DNA of 21,191 nucleotides from Candidatus Nanohalarchaeota archaeon (lineage in GTDB: Archaea; EX4484-52; B79-G9): NCBI GenBank assembly GCA_003660865.1, contig QMVA01000003.1, positions 1 to 21,191 on the forward strand. Reading direction: 5' to 3'. The translations under genes were made by a program, and so were the position numbers. Shown here one piece after another: positions 9,301 through 14,007 of this stretch. How positions within the stretch are numbered: position 1 is the first letter of the stretch; each line of letters starts with the position of its first letter. The notes beneath the pieces were generated by a model, which ran no database searches, had not been told where the DNA came from, and saw only the letters and a program-made list of their open reading frames with translations.

Positions 9301-10419
9301 TGACCGATACCCAAACTTGCTTATACTGATATCATGAGTCACATTAAAATCAGAATTATTCGCAACCATCTGAAAAAAAGCATTGCCATCTCCATCAGTC
9401 GTCCCGTTCTCAACCTCTCCAGTCGACGCAAAAACAGTAACATTCACATCCTCAAGCAAAAGACCGGTCACCAGATCATAAACAGTAAAATTATAACTCC
9501 CGTGATTATCAGGATAAAGACTGGTATTCAACACCTTCTCCTCAGAGAAATTAACAGCAACCGTAACATTCCTATAACCATTATTCTCATAGACATATTC
9601 CCCTGATTTATTGAATATCACATCAAACGTGCCAAAGACAGGCAGGGATATAAAATAACTACCACTTAAATCCGTAAGATTAGACCTAACATACTCCCCA
9701 TTCGACGAATTATAGACACTCACATTCAACCCACCAATTACACTGCCATTAAACATTGCTACTATCCCTGACAAATTCTGGGGATACTCCAGAAAGATTA
9801 CCTGATTCAAATTAAACCCCTCATTCACAGTAACATTCAGCAACACTTTAGCCCTATACCCTTGCCTGCTCACAGTAATATTATGAGTCACATTAAAATC
9901 AGAATTATTCGCAATAACCTGGACAAGAGCCACCCCATCTGCATCAGTCGTCCTGTTCTCAACCTCGCCTGTCGACGCAAAAACAGTAACATTCACCCCC
10001 TCAATCCCAAGACCAGTCACAAAATCATAAACAGTAAAATTATAACTCCCGTGATTATCAGGATACAAACTCACATTAAGCGACATATCCTCTGTCCCGC
10101 CAATAGTAACAGTCACATTCCTGTAGGCATCATTTCCAAAAACAAACCCTGTCTTATTGAAAACAACATAATACGTATCACCCTCCGAAATATCCACAAA
10201 ATAAGTACCATTAGAATCCGTCAGGTTAGAAGAAACAAACGACCAGTCACTGCTATTATAAACACTGACATTCACTCCCTCAATAGGCGTACCATTAAAC
10301 TGCACAACCACACCAGACAAACTTGGAGCAGCAGCACTAACCAGCACAAACAAAGACAGCACTATAACTACAAAAACCAATCCAGTTACCCGATAATCTA
10401 TTCTTGAACCCATAATCAT
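364..10419 (-). CDS. Giant glycosylated surface protein with membrane helix and cytosolic zinc-ribbon tail
   Basis: This 3351-residue protein starts with a hydrophobic signal segment (about residues 11-30). A very long extracellular region follows, made of beta-sandwich modules resembling carboxypeptidase regulatory-like/Cna_B and Ig-like domains, each with an NVSVYN-type strand and a TD.xGxY-type turn. Three tandem units of about 183 residues (34-580) open it, and other paired repeats lie further on. Near the C-terminus come a Cys/Gly-rich linker, a CARDB/NEW3-like domain, an acidic helical stretch (about 3072-3151), one membrane helix (about 3164-3185) and a cytosolic tail. The tail has two CPKCGG...CxWCG zinc ribbons (Cys 3258/3261/3270/3273 and 3335/3338/3347/3350). 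N-x-S/T sequons are extremely dense, 15 in the first 200 residues. The start overlaps the upstream wHTH stop (ATGA); a second in-frame ATG lies two codons downstream. Likely an adhesin, S-layer-associated protein or receptor; the role is inferred. Confidence 0.9.
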   Translation of the reverse strand: MIMGSRIDYRVTGLVFVVIVLSLFVLVSAAAPSLSGVVVQFNGTPIEGVNVSVYNSSDWSFVSSNLTDSNGTYFVDISEGDTYYVVFNKTGFVFGNDAYRNVTVTIGGTEDMSLNVSLYPDNHGSYNFTVYDFVTGLGIEGVNVTVFASTGEVENRTTDADGVALVQVIANNSDFNVTHNITVSRQGYRAKVLLNVTVNEGFNLNQVIFLEYPQNLSGIVAMFNGSVIGGLNVSVYNSSNGEYVRSNLTDLSGSYFISLPVFGTFDVIFNKSGEYVYENNGYRNVTVAVNFSEEKVLNTSLYPDNHGSYNFTVYDLVTGLLLEDVNVTVFASTGEVENGTTDGDGNAFFQMVANNSDFNVTHDISISKFGYRSQVLADYVVNEGFNENHVVYLDGFRNISGKVTRFNGVSIENMNVSVYNLSTGQFVASNMTDYFGNYFVDLHEWGDFFVIFNKSGNYIYGTSNYRNVSVTVGSSEAKFLNTRLYRREYGSYNLTVRDIWNGRPIPNANVTIYPSAYPYNPVGTGFTDENGNVLVVVIANTSTTGILHNISIIPVGYKSGMLYSESILEGTNKNINVSMTGECEIYGNIEDSQNNLVAPMIGGAYVELWDRQNIDKVGWGGSYYYGAYSGASGQYLLNYPSTLSGTSNCSAYLHVNASGYVSKNDILVESSIVKDINLTGAAYVSGRVVDASNVSQLISGAFVRVINNGSTIYQLYTDSSGAFNVSVRDGINHTIEISILDYGVYANSMVYNSSVDYGTILLYGLGVLNGTLMDETNNSILLGGVDVRIVSGGAVYTATTDSSGRFGIIVKDNTQYDISFGLNGYFDNSTVWYVSNEIDIGSVTLRGKNRVHGVVTDSDNLQDIYVDGTKVELISRMDAKRYTIYTDGDGAYSFYVSSMINDYLMRFDKAGYNLSVSNYSMVNDALINENLVGATHVEGTVTDIYSPAVLVLSSVLIEVLDGSDNVYYSTLSDGSGRYSFDIGVDFNYTLRATKEGYQEDRVTNLPCDHDRSGTGGADRVQDIAMNGTVCVYVRTIDGFDGMNIDNALVCVLYDLSGSDCFYIETTGDGGDVSFNIRGGDNYRLKITRYGYPQVFHPSESSSLSGDFSGDVVLDAYAEIYVYDNYALNNKQVYLAAVELYTYNNQTEYGYDLNETIVNVSASCNGAQMNGLNVTLVGITHSYYSSQNTTGGSPVVSFRTVPVGDHKLIIDGTALGCGYFEDTINIAAGGATYMMAYTTDNVAPVISNVVESADPLEFGNAVTVSADVVDAISSVDYVVIEVGGTNYTMVNVTNVTYQYSWSPASVGVVSYVIYASDIWSNIGMVNGNITVQDTTAPTVILNSPDGDIVYDRTVTFSYTPTELSGFSGCELWTNMTGAWALNATNSSPVVNGGVNTIVVSGIEDGAYRWNVNCTDADGNSAFSLSDKYFAVDAEAPVLTIESPLNASYSTSWIWLNITSNKPLVEAGFSLNGLPNVTMLNTSLTQFYLYGLFIDGSYNVSYYGLAYNGKTGIAGPRFFTVDTGNPGSTSVEPGNESIFFEIATVNFSITADEPVNLSVSYWNMSDVWTATDSGFNETVGVQSVPLFNDTYFWNYTICDDAGNCFSDGDFVFYVLVPPDTSAPVPSDEQENSTDPVPGEGILLSVFWTDDEGLDTAILETNESGVWENKSVYDSSQALIGVEDWSNFTWMNSSVTEGTVVGWRVWANDTGGNWGVSSIRTFTIGDNVPPQSSSAGENRTVAGQSDHILLYAYWVDSLGLDTAVLETNESGVWDNKSVYDSPQALIGVEDWSNFTWMNSSVAEGTTIGWRIWANDTSGNWNVTDIITFVIAEASLIVHVRDENGLAVLQDGDGVGVNVTVYNLTGTFAGNTDASGNVGFTEVLFGASYNISVNGSLRGYGINDTFDFVVSGNNETTVIVNMTKLTVGVVDANLNSLSSQNVTVYESDGVTVFKNAGGVNLEGQTGGSGTIIFDRVVACIGCNATVQDGLGSVLNSSLVDVIAGNSSNYVQLMMVPTGVSLMVYVNDTSGSPVGADSNGDGVNVTLYNESVYGSKNTSTFGYVVFTNLADGGIYNISINGTLQGYGVNETNYFEVVGDNETTVLLNVTRLIVNVTDASFVPIANANVSVYLSDNVTAARNATGGDLTGETNVGGIIIFNRAIPCDDCNVTVSKDDGGVVVNSTRANIITGNSSNYAWVDPPSDTVFDLNFTLNSDIVPVGVTVSVREYNTGTIIGSNTTDAFGNAVIYNVPSGVYDFIIDGEAVGYSKDIYYRNSVGVIVQNTGATDIVGRAKIRINGLFTYYVAVSANGYRGYDDLNVSVSRVGTYDDSINTTGIKPMMQFGLDGNTTLSGHVYDANFKVPMNLSYEPVSGAVLNMYTLTSCEVIPSPALLRYQAVTADNGTYSMIVSPVQQRKPSTLQDYCVNATAAGFISDNVNDVNVGNEVNVGLAGEGVVSGYVKTQDNTLFLSGATVLLRSSQCYDGESGPVAQCSAYEKKTDANGYFSFNVNSRTGIPSYMPYSVLIYGINGYYPLDGNEISSLPSLNNYFYLMPASMSTINVSVISEWGELISDEVSLRLEDNNLVITESDCMLQDNVYVCNINNGDYDLTVNGTSAGYGYYYETDVFLYEPVEKNIVLNVTKVNISLFDEGGVAVSGVNVTIDSVPAVTNVTVNGSALFYKVLPGTHTLMFSGLADYLGVSNSTIDVVNLGGMNSKVLYANETQFYVNVSNGTAGVGNISVAIGGLFNVTNSTGEILFEMVNNSLAGTYFVEFNRTDVYLRGYIAPYPNISVDVLEGIDRETGNNLTVVLNRTSGYGVLRVNTALSGVNVSLWYNNTDYVGHQVSGGDGFAFLHVNVSVYNSSLYVRAEKSGYNNVTVGPYNATDGNITYVDVTMSLVVCPEGSITFYCWCGSSFYDAGGGYCCSGSYQDGACDGGYNPGGGGTSTTGSRSSSGIPVIVVDDPVEVVEDVYDFSVYAGDYYVLSIAKDGSGCVDVPVSISNTGNMVLSNMEMEVSGVPYGFSADFDSFLGVLYPGDEMSVVVRVCSSDGSVDEGNSGCTLSVFSGSIKRDAFVTLRVVLERDDVLLLLRERLERLGSTLFDVDVSSLTPELKEYYDAAMRNLKDAEDYLEKEDYEQAGYLLDEAERNVELLLDGIDDEPIVVVDDAINWYVLLAVALGLAVLSVILYWFFLRKKGIFSKEPVLPWNLPAGAPVFKLPKVDLSSIKVPMVLLKILGKHDVYYAHSVARKRYLTDVVEKVLELKCPKCGGRIYQNRCVWCGYRLNAVLRMGDDAEPTGVNEGKASRDFSKGDVYYTHMSQKSNGVGDRFVTDGFEHVVESVCPKCGGKVYDGKCEWCG
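3835..4945 (-). repeat. Pair of about 555-bp coding repeats in the giant gene
   Basis: Two successive modules of about 185 residues share landmarks: DGVNVT(L/V)YN, YNIS(I/V)NG(T/S)L(Q/R)GYG, NETTV and a CxxCN(V/A)TV motif, ending in GNSSNY. GTCGTCTCATTA on the plus strand occurs at 4127 and 4682, 555 bases apart. Boundaries are approximate. Confidence 0.75.
5033..5472 (-). repeat. 318-bp-spaced near-identical repeat in the giant gene
   Basis: The segments 5033-5154 and 5351-5472 are nearly identical over about 120 bases. They encode the block ETNESGVW(E/D)NKSVYDS, then QALIGVEDWSNFTWMNSSV. The 318-base offset equals a 106-residue Ig-like module, so this is an in-frame duplication. Confidence 0.85.
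8680..10320 (-). repeat. Three tandem 549-bp coding repeats in the giant gene
   Basis: Residues 34-215, 216-398 and 399-580 are successive copies of one unit of about 183 residues, each beginning (L/I)SG and containing FNG, NVSVYN, FNK(T/S)G and a GSYN(F/L)TV block. The first two are close at DNA level: a block reading AAACAGTAAAATTATAACTC on the plus strand occurs near 9480 and again 549 bases further on near 10029. The third copy has diverged. This points to a relatively recent in-frame duplication of the first two units. Confidence 0.85.
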
Positions 10420-10658
10420 TCTTCCTCTTCCGCAGGTATAGCAACCAGGCGCCTGCCATAAACAGGCTCATCAACACCGCCATAGATAGGTCTATACACA
10501 TAAGACCGACCAACCATAATCCTCTCAAGCCTGCCGCTATCACGCAAAGCCTCAAGATACCCCCCCAGATACTCCCGCCTGACATCCAGGCGCCTCGCAA
10601 GCTCAGAAACAGACATAGGCTTCTCTTTCAACATATTAAAAAGCTGCTCTTCACCCAT
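10416..10658 (-). CDS. Small winged-helix (wHTH) DNA-binding protein
   Basis: An 80-residue protein. Residues about 4-58 match a winged helix-turn-helix: a first helix (EEQLFNMLKEKP), then MSVSELARRLDVRREYLGGY as the helix-turn-helix, a helix LEALRDSGRLERI, and a wing VGRSYVYRP. The C-terminal 20 residues are a short extension ending in four glutamates. The ATG is preceded by AAGGGGATATT, a usable ribosome-binding site. Its TGA overlaps the ATG of the giant surface-protein gene, so the two are very probably co-transcribed and translationally coupled. The family is general (MarR/ArsR/TrmB-like); no ligand domain or metal site is visible. A local autoregulator or a partner of the surface protein's cytosolic tail are both possible, but neither is shown. 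Confidence 0.8.
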   Translation of the reverse strand: MGEEQLFNMLKEKPMSVSELARRLDVRREYLGGYLEALRDSGRLERIMVGRSYVYRPIYGGVDEPVYGRRLVAIPAEEEE

Positions 10659-10714
10659 AATATCCCCTTGTCCTCAACAAAACAAATTACATATCTCAAT
10701 ATAACAAGACAACT

Positions 10715-10764
10715 ACATAATTACATAATTACATAGCATATTAAATGAACCCCTATATATATAT
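10715..10764 (-). promoter_or_regulatory. Promoter region of the wHTH/giant operon with 8-bp tandem repeats
   Basis: On the minus strand an alternating TATA stretch (10754-10764) is the best TATA-box candidate, predicting a start site near 10733. Exactly there lie two full copies and a partial third copy of ACATAATT (10715-10735, plus-strand reading). The repeats would cover the start site and so could be an operator, perhaps for the wHTH protein itself. The leader would be about 75 bases. TATA choice in such AT-rich DNA is uncertain. Confidence 0.4.
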
Positions 10765-10824
10765 GTTTGTATAGCGTACCATATAGCCAACAACAAACCA
10801 TCACGCAAAAACCACACACAACCA

Positions 10825-10888
10825 GTCAGAGTCAGATATTACCAATGATAAAGTTCAATACACACATCTGACCCCTGCCTTTAAATTC
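10825..10888 (+). promoter_or_regulatory. Rhomboid gene promoter with TCAGA repeats upstream
   Basis: TTTAAATTC at about 10880-10888 is centred about 27 bases before the ATG at 10910, the distance expected for a leaderless archaeal transcript; no Shine-Dalgarno is visible. Upstream, GTCAGA is directly repeated (10825-10830 and 10831-10836). GTCAGAT (10831-10837) is also the exact reverse complement of ATCTGAC (10866-10872), making three half-sites next to the TATA box. The TATA assignment is good; the operator idea is inference. Confidence 0.55.
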
Positions 10889-10909
10889 ATCAAAACCCGA
10901 TAAAACCAC

Positions 10910-11560
10910 ATGTTCGAAAAAACAAGGCAATTCTTCCCCTACGAAGATATGAACAAACCAGAACATAAACCCATAATAACAATCGCACTAATCATCACAA
11001 ACATCATAATCTTCCTATGGAGCCTCACAAACTTCAAAGAAATAATATACACCTACGGCTTCACAGCAGCCAACCCCACACTAACCACTACATTTACATC
11101 AATGTTCCTGCACGGGGGCTTCGGTCACATCATCGGTAATATGTGGTACCTCTGGCTCTTCGGCGACAACATAGAAGATAAATTCGGAAAAATCAAATAC
11201 ATTGCAATATACGCATCATCCGGGATACTCGCAGTAGCAACCCAATATCTCACAGACCCAACGTCACAGACACCGGTCATAGGCGCAAGTGGCGCAATAT
11301 CCGGCATACTTGGCGCATACCTCATACTCTTCCCGAAAGTCAAAGTAAAAACAATAGGTCCTTTCTACCAGATATACAGGATAAAAGCCAAATACTTAAT
11401 AGCCCTGTGGTTCGCAATACAACTCATCCTTGGAACAATAAGCATCATCACAAGCGACGCCTCAAACATAGCATTCTTCGCCCACGTCGGCGGCTTCATA
11501 TTCGGTCTCTTCGCAGGACTCCTACACAAAATGATAATCACAAAAAACAGCACCAACTAA
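10910..11560 (+). CDS. Rhomboid-family intramembrane serine protease
   Basis: A 216-residue polytopic membrane protein with the rhomboid signature. HGGFGHIIGNMWYLW at residues 68-82 carries the conserved His73 and Asn77 of the second membrane helix. GASGAISG at 125-132 holds the catalytic Ser127, and AHVGGFIFG at 191-199 holds the catalytic His192. About six membrane segments are visible, with no extra soluble domain apart from a short N-terminal tail. Rhomboids cut single-pass membrane proteins within or near the membrane. Substrates are unknown; the membrane-anchored surface proteins in this window are possible ones by inference only. It is transcribed away from the giant-protein operon and converges on PCNA. 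Its TATA spacing indicates a leaderless mRNA starting at or near this ATG. Confidence 0.93.
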   Translation: MFEKTRQFFPYEDMNKPEHKPIITIALIITNIIIFLWSLTNFKEIIYTYGFTAANPTLTTTFTSMFLHGGFGHIIGNMWYLWLFGDNIEDKFGKIKYIAIYASSGILAVATQYLTDPTSQTPVIGASGAISGILGAYLILFPKVKVKTIGPFYQIYRIKAKYLIALWFAIQLILGTISIITSDASNIAFFAHVGGFIFGLFAGLLHKMIITKNSTN

Positions 11561-11620
11561 AACAAGAAATCATTCCGAACTGTGATTGGAAAAAGAGCAA
11601 CATCTCATACACTCAAGAAA

Positions 11621-11802
11621 AGCACCAGCGACCTAAACCGAATCACAGAATAATACTGATGTGCGCTTGAGCGAAGCGAACAAGTGACCTAAAGCGGAAC
11701 GCTTTATGGTCGCTCTGATAGTCAACCATTCAGAAGATTGCGAAACACACTTAATCGCCAACCTTTTATAAGGTTGTGACTCAACCCATTATAAGATTGG
11801 AC
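11621..11802 (+). repeat. Structured intergenic element, copy 1
   Basis: This convergent intergenic space contains a partial unit (11621-11640, GCACCAGCGACCTAAACCG) and then a full one. The full unit has a small stem CGCTT/AAGCG (11664-11678). The main hairpin (11683-11714) pairs AGTGACC with GGTCGCT, then TAAAGCG with CGCTTTA around a GAA loop, with one bulged base. Three CAACC...TTG stem-like units follow (11722-11740, 11759-11776, 11782-11799); the middle one is perfect (CAACCTT-TTAT-AAGGTTG). The same architecture recurs before the S-adenosylhomocysteinase gene. The orientation shown is that of the second copy. Function unknown; it could serve the 3' ends of both flanking genes. Confidence 0.7.
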
Positions 11803-12558
11803 TCAATCCTCAACTCTCGGCGCAAGCACATAACTCAACTCAGCCTTATCCTTCGTAAGAAACGTAAACATTATCGGATAATCCTTCCCAAACTGCATCT
11901 TCACAATATCAGCAATCTTAGATCCCTTCTCAATCTTCTTCAGGTAATCAAGAGAATACTTTGACTTCGCATCACCAGACACACTAATACCCACAATATC
12001 CGGGCTATCCTTACCAAGCTGCACATCCACCTGGCTCAAATCCCCCTCCGCAGCCATCGAAAAATTATCTGCCGTCGCAGACATAACCACCGTATCAGTA
12101 ACAATCGACGCATCACCAATACTATCAGTAAGAACAGAACTCTTTGCCTCAACAGTCGCACTGAAATCCAGCTTCATATCAGGCACATCCGCTTTCTCAA
12201 TATCAATCAAAGGTATCTTAAAAGCCCTCACAGAAGAATTCTTAAGCGTAACACTCAGCCGATTCTCATCCTTCTCAAGCTCAAGAACAACTACATCACC
12301 AGCCTTCGCCCGTTTAAGTACATTCATCAGATTCTCAATATTAACACACAACTCCTCATCCCCCTCCAACTCATACTCATCAAAAACTAGGGACAGTAAT
12401 TTAAACCTCACCATAGTGACCATCGTAGGATCAGTCGCACCAAGACTCAGTCCATCCTTCTTGACCTGAAATATCCCTTCAGTAACCAGCTCAGAAATAG
12501 CAGCCAGACTATCTCTCAACAATCCCACATCCGTTAAAGTCGCCTTAAATGACATCAT
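11803..12558 (-). CDS. pcn: DNA polymerase sliding clamp (PCNA)
   Basis: About 250 residues, the usual PCNA length. It encircles DNA as a ring and tethers replicative polymerase, ligase, FEN1 and replication factor C partners. Recognisable features are the N-terminal FKATLTDVGLLRDSLAAISE, the DPTMVTMVRF segment near residue 50, the interdomain region around IEKADVPDMKLDF, the KYSLDYLKKI helix and YPIMFTF strand of the second domain, and the C-terminal LAPRVED. I place the start at the ATG pair 12555-12558. GAGGTG lies a few bases upstream (12563-12568), and family members begin at this point; an in-frame GTG at 12570 overlaps that Shine-Dalgarno and is unlikely. Its own TATA box lies just upstream. 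It is the last gene of the minus-strand cluster and converges on rhomboid. Confidence 0.95.
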   Translation of the reverse strand: MMSFKATLTDVGLLRDSLAAISELVTEGIFQVKKDGLSLGATDPTMVTMVRFKLLSLVFDEYELEGDEELCVNIENLMNVLKRAKAGDVVVLELEKDENRLSVTLKNSSVRAFKIPLIDIEKADVPDMKLDFSATVEAKSSVLTDSIGDASIVTDTVVMSATADNFSMAAEGDLSQVDVQLGKDSPDIVGISVSGDAKSKYSLDYLKKIEKGSKIADIVKMQFGKDYPIMFTFLTKDKAELSYVLAPRVED

Positions 12559-12609
12559 AAAACACCTCACATATAACTCATATCTAAATACACAACATAA
12601 TTAAGCATA

Positions 12610-12623
12610 AAATTATTTAAATA
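12610..12623 (-). promoter_or_regulatory. PCNA promoter (TATA box)
   Basis: TTATTTAAATAATTTT on the minus strand immediately follows the OB-fold stop codon. It predicts a start near 12590 and a leader of about 30 bases carrying GAGGTG before the ATG pair. Confidence 0.6.
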
Positions 12624-12627
12624 ACAT

Positions 12628-12951
12628 CTAATCCATCTCATTATAATACCCCATAACCACACCATACTGTTTCAGATTCAACTTACTCATATTCTGAACA
12701 ATCTCCCCATACAAATCAAAACCATCCCCCGACAACCTCAATCTCCCAAAAACACGAACCAACTGACTCTCCGACACATTCAAAGCCATATCCTGACTAA
12801 CTGCAACCTGAACAGTCCCTGTACCATCATCAACAAAAATAGAATTATCAACCTTGCTCACAACAGTACCAAGAACCCTCACCTTAACATCAGAAGATGC
12901 ATCAATCTCACGGATATTCTTCTCAACAAAAACATTACCACTACAGTCCAT
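12628..12951 (-). CDS. OB-fold nucleic-acid-binding protein
   Basis: About 107 residues. The region from about residue 21 to 86 is an OB-fold: VKVRVLGTVVSKVDNSIFVDDGTGTVQVAV gives strands 1-3 with the DDGTG turn (41-45), followed by VRVFGRLRL and a final YGEIVQNM strand. This resembles single-strand-binding RPA2/Stn1-type and tRNA_anti-type folds. A reading frame extends upstream to a TTG at 12990, but those codons contain a TATA box (GTATTTAAGTT) centred about 27 bases before the ATG at 12951. I therefore take 12951 as the start of a leaderless mRNA. It sits between TFS and PCNA, consistent with a replication or repair accessory role. That role is inferred; the exact family is not recognised. 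Confidence 0.75.
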   Translation of the reverse strand: MDCSGNVFVEKNIREIDASSDVKVRVLGTVVSKVDNSIFVDDGTGTVQVAVSQDMALNVSESQLVRVFGRLRLSGDGFDLYGEIVQNMSKLNLKQYGVVMGYYNEMD

Positions 12952-12971
12952 ACCCACATTTTCATACAGAA

Positions 12972-12983
12972 ACTTAAATACCT
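12972..12983 (-). promoter_or_regulatory. TATA box of the OB-fold gene (leaderless)
   Basis: GTATTTAAGTT on the minus strand is centred about 27 bases upstream of the ATG at 12951. This supports that start rather than the longer TTG-initiated frame, which would place the TATA box inside the coding region. Confidence 0.6.
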
Positions 12984-13040
12984 TACGCAAAGAACATATA
13001 ACTCAGAAAAAAAAACAAAACAGAAAAACACGCCGCATAC

Positions 13041-13370
13041 TTAACTATACTCCCGCCACGTCTTCTTGCACTTCATACAGCGATAAAATCGTGTCTCTGG
13101 CTCATCACTGGATCGCGTCTGCTGGGTCCACCATTCTGCCTTATTATGACCACATTCAGGACACTCGATACTAGTAACAGGCAAAGTCGCTCGAGTTCCC
13201 TCTACAACAGGAATGGAATCAAAAGGCTCATGAGTCATTTTCTCCTTCAACTTGAAAACCATCCCTTTCTCAACAGACTCCTGCCTACCGCACTTATTAC
13301 ACACAAGAACTACGCCACCATCCTTCTTCACAGGCGTCATCAAACTACCGCATTTCTCACACAATTTCAT
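13041..13370 (-). CDS. tfs: Transcription factor S (TFS/RPB9-TFIIS-like)
   Basis: A 109-residue protein that rescues backtracked RNA polymerase by stimulating transcript cleavage. The N-terminal zinc ribbon uses Cys 4/7 and 24/27 (CEKCGSLM...CNKCG). The C-terminal zinc ribbon uses Cys 70/73 and 98/101 (CPECG...CMKCKKTW). Between the latter pairs is QTRSSDEPETRFY, the acidic hairpin whose Asp89-Glu90 reach the polymerase active site in this family. The ATG at 13370 is preceded by GGAAGGTG at suitable spacing, and family members begin with this MKxCxxCG. An upstream in-frame TTG (13409) would sit near the predicted transcription start. The neighbours PCNA and RpoL fit an information-processing cluster. 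Confidence 0.95.
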   Translation of the reverse strand: MKLCEKCGSLMTPVKKDGGVVLVCNKCGRQESVEKGMVFKLKEKMTHEPFDSIPVVEGTRATLPVTSIECPECGHNKAEWWTQQTRSSDEPETRFYRCMKCKKTWREYS

Positions 13371-13420
13371 ATCAAAACACCTTCCGGAAAACAATAACTT
13401 TATGCGCAATTAGAACAAAT

Positions 13421-13432
13421 AATTATATAAAG
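13421..13432 (-). promoter_or_regulatory. TFS promoter (TATA box)
   Basis: TTATATAATT on the minus strand predicts a start near 13401, giving a leader of about 30 bases with GGAAGGTG before the ATG at 13370. Confidence 0.55.
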
Positions 13433-13457
13433 GTATCCATAAACTCAAAAACAACCA

Positions 13458-13973
13458 TCAACACGTAAATCGATACGAAAGAAGCCCCTTTATATTGCCG
13501 CTAAGTATCTCAGTCAATATCAGTTTAGGCTCTCCCAAAAGAGGCACCCGGTAAAGCACATTACCCTTAATCCACTCTGGCTGCACACTCCACGCATCAG
13601 CAACAGGATTATTATCACCCCAACTCACAAACGTCCCATCCTCATTAATCTTATACAACCGATGTACAATCAGCTTATTCCCTGGGGGGCACCCCGAACT
13701 GCTTGAAGGACAGACATAAACAATAATATCACCACCAATCCTGCCTGCCTTAAGCGTATCAACATCCACACCCTTCAATACCAGCAAATCACCCCGATCA
13801 AGATTAGGCAGCATAGAACATGACACCACAACCACAATCGGATCCTCTGTACTAAGCGCAAATCCCAGAGTCTGGTAAACAACAACAGCAAGAAACATCC
13901 CAAAAAGTACATACACAACACTACCTACAAACTCATTAGCCTCAAGATAGTCATTAATCTCTCTTATACCCAT
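13458..13973 (-). CDS. Type I signal peptidase, archaeal/ER (Sec11) type
   Basis: A 171-residue membrane protease that removes signal peptides from exported proteins. One N-terminal membrane helix (about 17-39) is followed by the first catalytic box VVVVSCSMLPNLDRGDLL, with the nucleophile at Ser53 (the Ser before Met). HRL at 104-106 supplies the His that replaces the bacterial Lys in this type, and SWGDNNPVAD (117-126) supplies the acidic residue(s). The usual SGSM is here SCSM. A short PSSSSGCPPG insert precedes the His strand. The ATG follows a GGGGGG tract at close spacing. It starts 34 bases after the rpoL stop on the same strand, so the two are probably co-transcribed. It would process the secreted proteins of this window among many others. 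Confidence 0.92.
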   Translation of the reverse strand: MGIREINDYLEANEFVGSVVYVLFGMFLAVVVYQTLGFALSTEDPIVVVVSCSMLPNLDRGDLLVLKGVDVDTLKAGRIGGDIIVYVCPSSSSGCPPGNKLIVHRLYKINEDGTFVSWGDNNPVADAWSVQPEWIKGNVLYRVPLLGEPKLILTEILSGNIKGLLSYRFTC

Positions 13974-14007
13974 AAAACCCCCCTACAAAACAACAGGCTG
14001 AACCAAA

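Noticed and set aside
10337..10600. An open minus-strand frame of 87 codons overlapping the wHTH gene and the start of the giant gene.
   Set aside because: It is out of frame with the well-supported wHTH protein and the giant protein's signal segment and shows no domain.
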